The translations under genes and the position numbers were made by a program. Shown one piece after another: positions 52,344 through 63,052 of a stretch of 64,000 bases of DNA. The stretch spans positions 1 to 64,000 of the forward strand of contig JASKOT010000025.1 in the NCBI GenBank assembly GCA_032158125.1. The letters run 5' to 3'. Position 1 is the stretch's first letter, and the number at the start of each line of letters is the position of its first letter. Under the pieces are notes generated by a model that was not told the DNA's origin, did not search any database, and saw only the letters and a program-made list of their open reading frames with translations. The stretch comes from Papiliotrema nemorosa (lineage: Eukaryota > Basidiomycota > Tremellomycetes > Tremellales > Rhynchogastremaceae).

Positions 52344-53705
52344 ATGTCTGATGCACAAATGGAAGAATACTCTTCGGACGAGAACTATGAAAGAGCAAAC
52401 AGTCCAGCAGAAGTGAGTCAGATGCGCGCGCTTATCCGTCAGAATACCCCGCGTCAACCCATGCTTTCGGATGCTCACTCTGACACTGTGGAGTACACTT
52501 TGGAACTGGATTACCAACGGCGATTGGCCAGCCTTTGTGGTGTACCTGACAGAGAGCCCCTAGTCACGGAGACTCGGCTGCTCCGTGCGGCGATCGAGCT
52601 GATTACTGGTGAGTCGTTCACTTGCGGTCATTCTGTACTGTGTCCTGAGAGTATCAGGCAAGAGGAACCAAGATGCCGACGTCGAGGAACAGTTTGACCA
52701 ATTGGTATCCCACAATCAAGACATGACCGCCTCGATGACATCGTCGATGATCAACGCCTCCAAGCCTTGGGATATCTCTGCGCTTACTTTGGCTAGGGAT
52801 ATCTGCAAGGTCAGCGAAGTCGCACAGCAAATGATTGATGAGCTCGAAAGCGTTATCCGGGAAAAACAAGATGATGTCGATACAAGTCTTGCTGAAGGCG
52901 ACTTGACCTTGTGGGCAATGAAGACTTACCAGGATCACCTCCTCAAGGCAGACCAACCTGCAGCGGCATCGACGGGAGATCAAGTTCAAGACTTCGTGAA
53001 AAGCATTGAATGGTTCTCTGGTGAGTTGTCGATGATATCTGGCTGATGGGACAAGCGAATGGCAAATTCGTCCGTGACGAATGGTACAGACTCGTAGAGT
53101 CTGATCTTCCCAACTTTCAGAATGCCGGAAGGACAATCGAGGCAACAGTCGCCTTTCTCGTAGGCTCTTTGTCCAGTGTTCAGAACGAAGAAAACAATAC
53201 CAAATTGCAAGTCGTCGTCCATGATGCTAAAGGTGTCCTTGCCAAAATGGACACCCTTCGCAAGAGGTACAAAGCTTCGTATCATGTGTCTGACGATGCT
53301 GCCATAAGCGACAGAGACAAGGTGAAGGATTTCCGCAGATTCCTGAGTCGTCTCTATCTGACTGAGGAAGAAGGTAGTTGGCTCAAGGGTAAGTCACGCT
53401 TGATATCGTAGACGGCCAAGAAAGCTGATGTAGCTACAGAATGGGGGCGTTCGATAGTCGATCGCGATTTGCTTGTGAAGACTGCAACTACATCCGGCGG
53501 CGACTTCACACAGAATTCCACCAAGGTGCGTGCCCTTCACGCTCGTGTGAGGCAATACCACAAGTATCTGAAAACAATTGAAGACGGTTCATCGGATACT
53601 CCATTGCCAAAATCGGAAGAAACCAATCTTGCAACCGAGATTGCAGAGACCCGGGAGGCCTTGCTTCTTCTGTCCCAGGCCAAGTCGGCAATGTCAGGAC
53701 GATGA
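52344..53705 (+). CDS. orphan protein, second of a tandem paralogue pair
   Basis: Sister of the gene just upstream, same strand and exon plan. Start MSDAQMEEYSSDENYERANS, then MRALIRQNTPRQPMLSDAHS, EYTLELDYQRRLAS, TETRLLRAAIELITG, KRNQDADVEEQFDQLVSHNQ, SKPWDISALTLARDICK, EGDLTLWAMKTYQDHLL, DEWYRLVESDLPNFQNAGRT, MDTLRKRYKASYHV, LSRLYLTEEEGSWLKGEWG, VDRDLLVKTATTSGG and KYLKTIEDGSSDTPLPKSEE. Helical, acidic and soluble by appearance. The shared NTPRQ and WYRLVES blocks mark the family. No known domain was recognised. A good TATA box and clean frame suggest it is expressed. Confidence 0.75.
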
Positions 53706-54307
53706 TCAGTGGAACGATGGCACTTCGAGATGTGAAGGTGCGATATACATGTGTGACAAGCTGATAGACTGGTACATGCATGGGGATTTCGAGGTCGAGC
53801 AGTCATCAGCGCTTTGGGCGAATCCCCATGATATCGTTCTCGAGTACTGCTGCTCAGCCATACTGCTCATTCTCTGGCACGTTGGTAGATTCTTATCAGA
53901 CCTGAGGAACTTGTCAAAGGACCCCCGCGAAGGCTCAGATGTGTATAACAGCAGATTCGACGCCAAGCGCCTTTGCCTTGCCTGTGATCCCTGTCTCTGC
54001 CCGCCACGAAAGTTGAATCTCGAGCGAACGTCGGCCAAAATGTCCATTTATCATCATCTGAGCATAGACAGCGTTGACATCCCGATACCTCTCGAATGAG
54101 CTTCTCGACCGCCCCTCGGTGGATATTGAGATGCTTTGGCTCCCCATGTAAAGCTAGATCCAGTCGACGATGCATCTCATCCATCAGAGACCTCTCGATT
54201 CGGGATGGACTGTCGTATGTCCCGGCTCCTTCCTCCAAGATATCGTCTAATCATCAAGCAAGCCCCGGCTATTACCATGCAGTTCTTCAGAGGCAGAGTC
54301 ATCTAGT
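53706..54307. other. intergenic region with minus-strand candidate
   Basis: A minus frame at 53867-54238 (about 120 residues, MEEGAGTYDSPSRIERSLMD...) is open, and a second overlapping minus frame (53935-54147) also looks codon-like (RDVNAVYAQMMINGHFGRRS). They cannot both be right and no splice joins them well. It may be a small gene or a frameshifted relic. Confidence 0.3.
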
Positions 54308-55647
54308 ATGGCTCAACAACGCATGTCCAGCGCGTGAGTAACACCTGAAGCTGTGATATGCCGCTGAGAACGTAGACATCAAACATCGAAATGGACCCGA
54401 CCTCCTAGTAACGTCTTGCTCGTGCAGAAACCAAGGGATGACAGAGCTCGGTCAGCCATGGCGAGTTTGATCGAGTGAGTCTCAAGGCGAGGTTGCTAGG
54501 GATCACCGTCCTCAGTCGCCGACCGCACAAGCTCTCGTGCGCACGAGACATTCTGATCATAGATACCTCTCCACCCACCATCCCTCTTTAACCCTCATCA
54601 CTGAACCCCATACCGCATCCGACCACCCATCGTCCAATCTTGTGGTTGCAACAGATGAAGAGAAAGATCTACTTTCAAAGCATACAGATCTGGTGATTAC
54701 GGTAGGAGGGGATGGGACGATACTGCACACGAGCAACCTGTTTGGATCGGGAGAGTGTCCACCTGTTTTGAGTTTTTCCATGGGTAGTTTGGGCTTCTTA
54801 CTGCCGTTCCGTGAGTCACACACTTACTCTATCTCGATTGTTGCAATTGTCGCTGGAAAGTGGAGCTGATAGTAGATATCGACTCGATGGAGAGCGCTCT
54901 GAATACCGCTATAGGTGGACCTGTGCCCGTGATCAATCGGATGCGATTAGCTTGCACTCCCTTGCGAGAGGATGGCCAGCCGTTGGAATGCGCCAAGGCT
55001 GGTAAGTGAACGTTTTGACTGTGTTCATTTAGGCTGACATGCCAGTCGGGGACGCCGGATGGCAGGTGATGAATGAAGTAGCTTTACATCGAGGTCGACA
55101 TCCCCATCTCACCGTTGTGGACGCTTTCTTCAACGACGAACATCTCACAGAAGCCGTGGTATGTGCCCCTGTCTCACCATAGATCACTCATTCAGGGCTG
55201 ACATTACAGGCTGATGGGTTAGTATTATCCACCCCTACTGGCTCCACGGCGTACTCTCTCTCAGCTGGTGGACCGATCTCTCACCCAGACACCGATGCAT
55301 TCCTCCTCACTCCTATCGCTCCCCGCAGTCTATCTTTCCGATCTGTTATTCTACCTGGAAGAGGAGTGGTCAAGCTGCAAATATCACCCCTGGCTCGAGC
55401 TCCCGCAGAATTATCAGTGGACGGGAGGGAGGTGTGCGGGTTGAAAGCTGGTGAATCGGTAGTCATTACTAAATCTCCCTACCCCATCCCTTGTATAGAA
55501 CGGGCGGATGGGGGATCGGGCTGGGTCAAGGATATCAAGTGAGTTGCGACCTTTATCATCGGGGATTGCAGGCTAAGCGCCAGCTCGTTGTTACAGTTCA
55601 ATGTTGGGTTCCGAAACAAGAGTCTCATCTCGCATTATCTGCATTGA
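54308..55647 (+). CDS. NAD kinase
   Basis: Phosphorylates NAD(H) to NADP(H) with ATP. Seven exons. Start MAQQRMSSA, then NVLLVQKPRDDRARSAMASL, the diagnostic LVITVGGDGTILHTSNLF, VLSFSMGSLGFLLPF, VINRMRLACTPLR, WQVMNEVALHRGRHPHLTVV with the conserved NE motif, ADGLVLSTPTGSTAYSLSAG, GGPISHPDTDAFLLTPI, LSVDGREVCGL and the C-terminal WVKDINSLLQFNVGFRNKSL. The last intron uses the acceptor that yields INSLLQFNVGFRNK, a near-invariant block, rather than the nearer AG. No mitochondrial presequence is evident, so it is probably a cytosolic form. Confidence 0.93.
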
Positions 55648-56083
55648 TCCTGGGCTTTTCATAGCATATGCACTGCTCTTTAGCTCCTACCCGGATGGCT
55701 CGCGAATGTGGCCTGTCCTTGCCGGATCTTGCACTCGACGGCTTGATAAGCGACGGAAAAGTGTCGCGTGTGTCCGATGAGCGTTTAGGTCAGTTTATGG
55801 CCAATCTTCGAGATATGGCAAATAAAATCACCTATGGCCAACTTTGACTCGACGACTTTGGCCATACCGTGAACGAGGGCCAATTTCAAGCATTGTTCTT
55901 GGCCATAGTGGCAGATCTATGGCCAATCTTCGCGTCCGTCTGGTCGGAAACCTTCGCAGCTTCTGGATTACAATAGAACACGCTTCAGCACGACCCACCC
56001 GTATCTCGAACCCTCCAATCCTGTCACACTGCTGTGGACGCACACATTATTCTACAACTCTGAGCCAATCTTGGAAAGACGAG
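55648..56083. other. intergenic region with TGGCCA cluster
   Basis: About 436 bp upstream of threonine aldolase. Five TGGCCA palindromes occur between 55798 and 55925, and the longer string ATGGCCAATCTTCG appears twice (at about 55797 and 55919). An open frame at 55844-56236 is a shadow of this repetitive stretch and of the first aldolase exon. Confidence 0.6.
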
Positions 56084-57612
56084 ATGACAGGGGTGAAACC
56101 AGAAATCACCGCCGAGATAAGCGGTCAAAGGAATGTCGATCGTTTCTTTGCCCTGTCGAGGGATCTCCGAAGTGAGTGCTCAAGGTCCCATCACATCCCA
56201 TCACGCCCCCACTCTCCCCACTTTGAGCATGGCTGATGCCCAGGCGACACGATGACTATGCCGAGCGACGGACAGTTGTTGGCGGCGTTGCAAGCTAGTA
56301 GAGGGGATATGGTCTATGGCGAGGATGAAGATACGAATGCTTTGGAACAGCGCATCGCGCGTTTGACGGGGAAAGAGGATTGTCTGTTTGGAATGAGCGG
56401 GACCATGACCAATCGTGAGTCTGCGGAGAAGGGGTCGGTCGTTGGCTCATGGTAGAATTGGCTATTAGGACACATCTGACTCAGCCACCTCACAGTGTCA
56501 TTGTGGATCACCGGGCTCATGTACACAAGATGGAGGGTGGGTCTACACACCCTTACTGGCGCATGGGTCTAATGAACAGCCGGAGCGATCGCCATGTTCT
56601 CCCAGGGGACAACACATCAACTCGTCCCTGCCAATGGTCTACACCTCACCGCGGAAGACATAAAACCTCAACTGTACCTAGGAGACGACCAACATATCGC
56701 TCCGACCAGGCTGATATGCCTCGAGAACACTCTATCGGGTATCGTCTTCCCTCAAGACGAAGTGGTGAAGATTGGAAAGCTGGCCAGGGAACATGATATC
56801 ATGTTGCATCTCGACGGAGCAAGGCTATGGAACGTCGCGGCGAAAGTCATCGAGGACAGGGAGTTGGACCCAACCTCGGAGGAGGATAGGCAGGCGGTGT
56901 AGGTTGAGCACCCTTAGGCACGTTTACGATGACTGATCATAGTCTGACAGAACTCCTCGAACCCTTCGACTCGGCTTCGTTGTGCTTGTCAAAGGGTATC
57001 GGAGCTCCCATCGGATCGTAAGACTTCCTCATGGCGTTGACTTCCGTGAGCTGATCATCAGCGCGGTGGTTGGTTCCAAGGCGTTCATCAAGCGATGTAG
57101 ATGGTTCCGAAAGGCATTCGGAGGTGGAGTCCGACAAGCGGGGATGATCGCTGCGCCAGCAGACTATGCTCTCACACACCACTTTCCCCGACTTGCCAGG
57201 ACACACGCGATAGCAAGGCGTTTGGCCGAGGGGTTGAAAGAGCTCGGATGTGAGATTCTGGCACCGGTGGATACGAACATGGTACGTTCCGACACGATCA
57301 CGACATGTGGAGTGGAAGCTCACAAGATAGGTCTTCTTTGATCCGGAACCTATGGGCGTATCTGTTGATGCAGTCACCGCTCGACTGGCTACTCTCTCTC
57401 CACCCGTTAGAATCCTCCGAAATCGATGTGTGATACACCATCAAACGGACCCGCAGGCCATAGAGGAGTTTATCGATACGGTCAGAATCATGAAAAAGGA
57501 GGTATCTGCCGGAAAGGCCGACAAGCTGAACGAGGCGGGAGAGAGGTTGCCAGAGGATATCAAGGCGGAGGATGCTAGTACGCTGCGGAAACAGGCAGCT
57601 CTGGGGTATTAG
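56084..57612 (+). CDS. GLY1: threonine aldolase (PLP enzyme)
   Basis: Low-specificity threonine aldolase, cleaving threonine to glycine and acetaldehyde. Start [20 protein letters not shown]; the first intron joins RDLR to [17 protein letters not shown]. Seen: [76 protein letters not shown] (Asp/Arg contacts PLP), the Schiff-base lysine in [16 protein letters not shown], the [18 protein letters not shown] block and the C-terminal [14 protein letters not shown]. Six or seven exons join cleanly. The C-terminal tail ([20 protein letters not shown]...) is longer than in bacterial forms but common in fungi. Confidence 0.92.
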
Positions 57613-58150
57613 ATGTAGATGATCTCATCTCGCAATCATCATTGGATATCATAGATTTTTATTCATGACAACATAACGTCCTTCTCGAGCCGTGATTCGG
57701 CAGATACATCTTGGATTTCTTCCGCAGAGGACAGTGTGAGGTCGGAATGCCACCACATCAGAAGCACATGTATCGACAAGCGGGCCGAGGTGCCGCAATT
57801 CGTTCCATATGCAGGCATGCCCTCACCTAGTACTCCGCACAGTCCTTGCGTCTCTCTGACACGGCAGGTCTTTCGGAGAATCGAGCTTGAGAAGTCGATG
57901 CGCCCTTGATCGACCCGAATCCGGCCGCCGGGTGGGGGCCATCTCGGGATACCAAGGTCCACCGACGGTGAGGGCCCTGTCTTGCATCGTTGTTCAGACG
58001 TTCACTACTCACCTTGCTGCCTGTCGGGTACTCGGTCGCCACGGCCATGGCAGAGGTATAAGTAGTGCCCAGCATGGTCGCGATGCAAGCAATCATCACC
58101 TCTTCTCATTTGCCTGATTCACCATACTCACCCTTACTCGACTACTCAAT
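57613..58150. other. intergenic region
   Basis: About 540 bp. It contains the low-confidence small minus-strand frame described separately and the promoter of the flavoprotein gene. Confidence 0.45.
57827..58096 (-). CDS. possible small protein with hydrophobic N-terminus
   Basis: Open frame from ATG 58096: MIACIATMLGTTYTSAMAVA, then, with or without a 36-nt intron that keeps frame (GTGAGT donor), a basic tail GPHRRWTLVSRDGPHPAAGF and ...RFSERPAVSERRKDCAEY. The intron-like segment and composition are suggestive, but no family was recognised and its promoter would overlap the divergent flavoprotein gene. Confidence 0.3.
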   Translation of the reverse strand: MIACIATMLGTTYTSAMAVATEYPTGSKVSSERLNNDARQGPHRRWTLVSRDGPHPAAGFGSIKGASTSQARFSERPAVSERRKDCAEY

Positions 58151-59237
58151 ATGCCAGCGACGAAAACCACCGACTTGGTCATCATTGGCGGGGGACCTGC
58201 CGGTCTGGCTGCAGCGCTTACTTTTGCAAGGATCAAACGGCCAGCTATAGTGTACGACTCTGGGCTGTACAGAAACGCCAAGACCAATTCGAGCCATACC
58301 ATCCCAGGTTTTGATGGACAAGATCCGATGGTTTACAAGGCCAAGGTCAGGGCTGATATTGAGAAAAGCTATGGCTGGATAGAGTTTAGAGATGAAAAAG
58401 TTACCACTGTACGCAGAACAGGAAAGGGTTTCGAGGTGGAGAGTCCTTCTGGAAAGGTTAGCGCCAGAAAGGTGGTCATCGCAACTGGGATCCAAGATAA
58501 TCTCCCCGCTATCCCGGGTAAGTCTCCCTTGTTTGGTATGTATGGCATGGTTTCAGCTTATTGTAGGTCTTCTAGAAACTTGGGGGAGACGAGCGATCCA
58601 TTGTGTCTTTTGCGATGGGACTGAAACTGCCGATTCACCCATTGCATTCTTGGTCACTCCCAATTCGGCCAATTTCAACCCTATGATCATTGAAGGCGCA
58701 CTGAAATTGTGGGCGTCGATGAACCACCCTCGAGTCCATATTCTCACTCATGGTATGGATCCTTCCGATCCTGAACAACTTGCCAAATCGGGTCTGGAGA
58801 AACACCTCGCGGCTGTGCAGAAGCGAGGATGGGGAGTAATCCCGGATAAGATCTCGTCAGTCGAGGAAACACCCAATGGCCTGTTGGTCCATTTTGAGGG
58901 AGACCGAGCGATGCTCCCCCTCGGACATATAGTCGTCATGCCCGAGACCTGGTCGCCCAACCCCCACGCAGCGGGGTTCCTCACGCCCGACTTGCTCAAA
59001 GACGCTTTGAGCCCGATGGGCACAATCGCCCCGCCCGATGCGAAGGACCTGGAGGGGAACGGAATGCCACCTAGGATGGGCGACGACCCGAGGACCGCTA
59101 CGAAGGGGCTCTTCTGGGCTGGAAACGCTGGAAGTTTCATGGGCAATGTCAATGTGAGCGTAGCGCAGGGACAGGCTGCGGGGTACATGGCGGCAGAGGA
59201 GTTGGGCAAGGAGGATCTGGCGGAAGTCTCGGAGTAA
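58151..59237 (+). CDS. thioredoxin-reductase-like FAD/NAD(P) oxidoreductase, CxxC type
   Basis: Two-domain flavoprotein of the small thioredoxin reductase fold. Seen: FAD motif LVIIGGGPAGLAAALTFARI, HTIPGFDGQDP, VVIATGIQDNLPAIPGLLE, the redox pair HCVFCDGTE (CxxC) in the NADP domain, LVTPNSANFNPMIIEGALKL in place of the usual GGGDSA loop, and the C-terminal FAD-binding GLFWAGNAGSFMGNVNVSVA followed by AQGQAAGYMAAEEL. One intron (about 58519-58564). The CVFC motif and altered NADP site resemble the fungal GliT/TdaR-type dithiol oxidases more than true thioredoxin reductase. No toxin or NRPS cluster surrounds it, so its partner thiol is unknown. Confidence 0.85.
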
Positions 59238-59702
59238 TAGTGTGACCGTCTCGTACATTTCTGGATCATTTTCAGTCATGGTGCATCGACTTGATACATA
59301 CGGTTGCCCGGCGTAAACTCGTACAGGCTTCTCATCCAGATAAGCCGTCAATCCAAATGCGCGTGCGCGATCGTTAGAGGGTTCGTTGTCGACCCGAGAG
59401 TCGGCCAAGCAGAGACCGAGAAACGTGCTGATAGCTTGAGTAAGCAATGGCACTAGGAGCGAGCAAAGCAACAGGGGCCGCACCGAGCAGGTTGCATGGA
59501 TGATGGGTCGAGGGCAGAAAGAAGCCAAGTGAAGTTGGCAATGATGTTTGAGGGTAAATCATGACGCTGCTGATGGATTGGTTGAGGACCCCAAGGGGTA
59601 TGTATTTGCTGGGTATGCTAATCACGACAATCTCTGTCAATCAGCATATGACTTGATCGTTACTCCTGCTGACTCACTGTGAGACAGGCTGAATCTATCA
59701 CA
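59238..59702. other. convergent intergenic region
   Basis: About 465 bp. A minus frame (58857-59528) runs from here into the flavoprotein gene. It is judged an antisense shadow, although its part outside that gene (e.g. RARAFGLTAYLDEKPVRVYA) is codon-like. Confidence 0.4.
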
Positions 59703-60460
59703 TTACAATTGAGAATCTCCCATCTCCTCATCCTCGTCCCTCGCCTTGGGCTCCAAAGACTGCATGATCCCCATAGCTTTGACCAGGAACGGTTTCAGTT
59801 CCAATATCTCCGTAGGTGTGAGATTTGATACCTCATATCAGCTGGATTATTATAAAAACCAGGACTCACCTGGAGATAGTTCCCCTGCATGACCCCTTCG
59901 CTTTGAAGACCTGTCCTCACTTTGGCCTGTCGTACTTCTCGCAAATCTTTCAACAATGCTCGTATGGCACTAGGCGATTGGACGTCGTCCGATGCGCTTA
60001 AGGTCAACCAGGCTAGTATGAGGTGTAGATACGTACAGGTCCAAGACGGCTTTGCTGATTTCGATGAAATGTCGAGGGAGCTTCAAGAACCCCTCGGAAT
60101 TGTCCTTTTCCTCCCTCAAGATCTCTTGCATTTTCTCTGCCGCATCAGCCTTCCGTGAAGTGCTTGTAGGGAGTGGAATCACCAGTGGTGAGCCATTCCG
60201 GGACGACCAATCGGCATTTCCTCTTCCGTTTGAGGGAAAGACCGAGCCATAGAGGGACAGAGCAGGGTGAAGGGGGGGTGAACGGGCCATATATTCCCTA
60301 CTCGTCAGCTGTGGATCAAAAGAGGGGAGATTGTACCCACGCTGAGCAGTCTGACCCTTGACATGGAGAAGAAGGGGACGATTTGGATGTGTTCGTCTTC
60401 CGCTAAGAAGGCCATCTCGTCAGGCGTCAGACCCGCTTGGAGGTGCTTGGGTAGCGACAT
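59703..60460 (-). CDS. PSF2: GINS complex subunit PSF2
   Basis: Subunit of the GINS part of the CMG replicative helicase, nuclear. ATG 60460 gives [146 protein letters not shown] and a tail [10 protein letters not shown]. All are hallmark blocks of PSF2. Five exons; the LDLASDDVQ join uses the acceptor CTTAAG at about 60008-60013. Length (about 195 residues) is normal. A strictly conserved single-copy gene, so it marks core chromosome. Confidence 0.93.
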
Positions 60461-60897
60461 GATGAGCCCCTTCTTCCTGTTTGTCGGATGTTCCTAGACG
60501 GTGGATCTAGTGGGTCTAGATCTTCGCAGACACAGTCTTCCCTCGGCTCGTCCCTCCAATGCTCGTCAATGTCAATGACCTGGTCGTCGTTGTCACCATC
60601 ATGACCGTAGTGCTCGACGCGTCGGGACAATGGCGGAACCTATTTTCTGCCCCCAGGATTCCCAAGCCTCCCTTTAGACCTTATCATCCTACAGCATCCC
60701 TTGCATATCACACCCACACAGACCTCTCCTGCATCAAGGAGGCAGGCTGTACGAGAACCTATCAACATCGTCGGTCTCGAATCGGGAATTGAGGAAACCG
60801 CTTTAGCTTGCACGGCTTCCGGACGTGCGCGTGTCACTTTGGGAAAATTCCCCCATTACCCTCGCCTTTGCTCTGATCCCTCTACTCCCACCGTGTC
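60461..60897. promoter_or_regulatory. divergent promoter, PSF2/SGNH gene
   Basis: About 437 bp between divergent ATGs. An open plus frame at 60559-60792 (starts MLVNVNDLVVVVTIMTVVLD) has a hydrophobic start but no family, and is not joined to the next gene by any good splice. Confidence 0.4.
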
Positions 60898-62913
60898 ATG
60901 CTCCGCGAGGTCAAGCTCAAAGATGAGGATTCTCCGCAGAGGAGGTTGGGGCTGTCGAGTGAGTCTTTGGAGGGTCGCGCGGGTATAGGAAGGGCGCTCA
61001 TTCGTAGGTATCCCCACGAGGATATGGTATGTCCTAGGAGGATGTATCGGGCTCTTTACCCTCTCTCGACTCCTCTTCTGTGAGTCTACATTCTCGAGTC
61101 ATTGATCGCGTCCTATTTGTCGATTTGTGTGTTGTACTGATGCTTAGCCTCTTCCGAGCCCGTCTCGCTCTATTCCAAGAAACAATTCCTTTCCCCATTA
61201 GACTACCTGAACGCATCTACCGCCGATCCCGCTCCATTCGACTTTTGCCCAGTCTTTGGTCCGGGAGACACGATCGCTGAAAGACGAGGACAATGGGGTC
61301 TGCTCAAAAGTCGACTGCATACAGGTAGTGGAGCGAGGATACAACGTGTCATCCAGAAGGCAATGTCCGGTCAGCCCGTCACCATCTCCGTTTTGGGTGG
61401 TTCAGGTGAGTACTCCCGTCATCGGCGCGCCGTGCTCATTGCAGTCTCTGCATGTCACGGGGCAGGTGATGATCCCGTCTCGAGCAAGTGTTACCCTGCT
61501 CGATTCTTCGAATGGTGGAATACCGTCTTTCCACACCCCGACTCGGAATTGACCAATGGGGCACAGAGGAGGACTGATTCGGCATACTTTGCGTACTGCT
61601 CAAATCACCATCTTCCCGATCAGACGGATCTGATCCTGCTCGAGTTTGACGCCACGGACCCAAAGTGAGCACGACGCACGCGACACCCAGATGTATGTGT
61701 ACTGATTGATAGCGACCCGCAGTGGTTATCACATTTCGAGTTGCTGGTTCGATCGCTCTTGATTCGAGAGGATGAGCCTGCCGTTGTCATCTTGGGACAC
61801 TTTGCTCCCCAGGTGCAGATCCAAAATGGATTCGCAGGGCCAGAGCTTCTCCACACTGTCGTCGCCCAATTCTACGATGTTCCCCATATCAGGTCAGTCT
61901 AATCACATCCAATGCATTACGGATCATACTGATATGCAGTGTCAAGGGTTTGCTTTACCACGAGTACCTCACCAACCCTGAAGAGTCCCGAGCTTCATTC
62001 TACGTCGACGCCGTGTTGGCCAGTACCGACGGACACCAGCTCATCGCCGATGTCCTCATCTCATATTTCCAAAGTCAAGTCTGTGCAGGATGGGCAGCCA
62101 CCATGGGTCACGCTTTCGACGTCCCATACATGGGGGCACCCCCTGTCGATCCGGTCACCGGACTCGCTGTCACTCCAGAAGAAGTCGCGGGTACAGAGAC
62201 GGACCTTGATTCTGAGGGAGGAGGGTTAGCCGCCAAACAACGAGCAATGCGAGTCCCTCAAGCCTTTTTGCTCGACAAACCTTCCGATATCCTTCGATTC
62301 AGAGAAGTGAACCCATTCTGCGTGTCCGCCAATGATCTTATCAACCCTCTTCCCCCATCACACTTTTTTGGGAGTGGATGGTTGGCTCACCACCCTGCGG
62401 CTGGAGCGGCGAGGGAGGAAAAACATTATTGGTACGCCGAGATAGGAGGAAGTAGAATGAGAGTACCTGTGAGTTTGAGTGCGGGTGATGTGGGGATTTA
62501 TTACTTGCAGTGAGTGTTTATGTTGGGGTTACGATGCCCGCTGATCAGTAGAAACCCGGAAGATCAGGCTTTGGGCAAAGTGGCTTGTTGGGTCGATGAC
62601 GATTATGGAAACGCAGTGGAATTGACCGGAACGGCAGAAGTGGGAGAGCCGACTCCTACGTGAGCCCATGCGTGATAGAGATTGAATGGCTCGGCTGACG
62701 CTCTAGATTGACCTTGATCAATCAGGAAGCTGTTGCGGCTGGGGCTCATTATGTGAGCCGAAGTCTTTTCGAGTGGAAGACTTCGCTGATAACAGGTCGA
62801 GTGTGAGCTGTCGGGTGCCCCGGGTGCTACAGTCAAACCTTTCAAGATGCTCGGAGTGTGAGCCCTGCTGTAGAGCGATGAGTTTGATACTGACGTGCAG
62901 ATTCGCTACATAG
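60898..62913 (+). CDS. type II membrane protein with SGNH-hydrolase-like domain
   Basis: ATG 60898: cytosolic tail MLREVKLKDEDSPQRRLGLS, then, after a GTGAGT...TCGTAG intron, one TM helix (RIWYVLGGCIGLFTLSRLLF). The lumenal domain has SGNH-like blocks: nucleophile TISVLGGSVSACHGAGDDP, YCSNHHLPDQTDLILLEFDA with the Asn region, and the Asp-His pair in LASTDGHQLIADVLISYF. DFCPVFGPGDT and CAGWAATMGHAF are rich in Cys/Trp. A beta-rich C-terminal part follows (KHYWYAEIGGSRMRV, DVGIYYLQ, GKVACWVDDDYGNAVEL) and ends KMLGVFAT. About nine exons. The layout suggests a Golgi protein acting on glycan acyl groups, such as an esterase or acetyltransferase of the wall or capsule. That is inference. Confidence 0.8.
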
Positions 62914-63052
62914 ATATTGAACGAGGCCCGGAATGAATATCATACTCACTTGGGAGCATGCATTGATCTTGCCTCAGACCCAGAAGTGCAACGGGAGGAA
63001 TGCTCGTGACGGTTTCATACATGCTACATCATCTTGCTTCTCGTCTTGTACA

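Noticed and set aside
58857..59528. 223-residue minus frame overlapping the flavoprotein 3' end
   Set aside because: About half of it is antisense to conserved coding sequence, and no motif was recognised.
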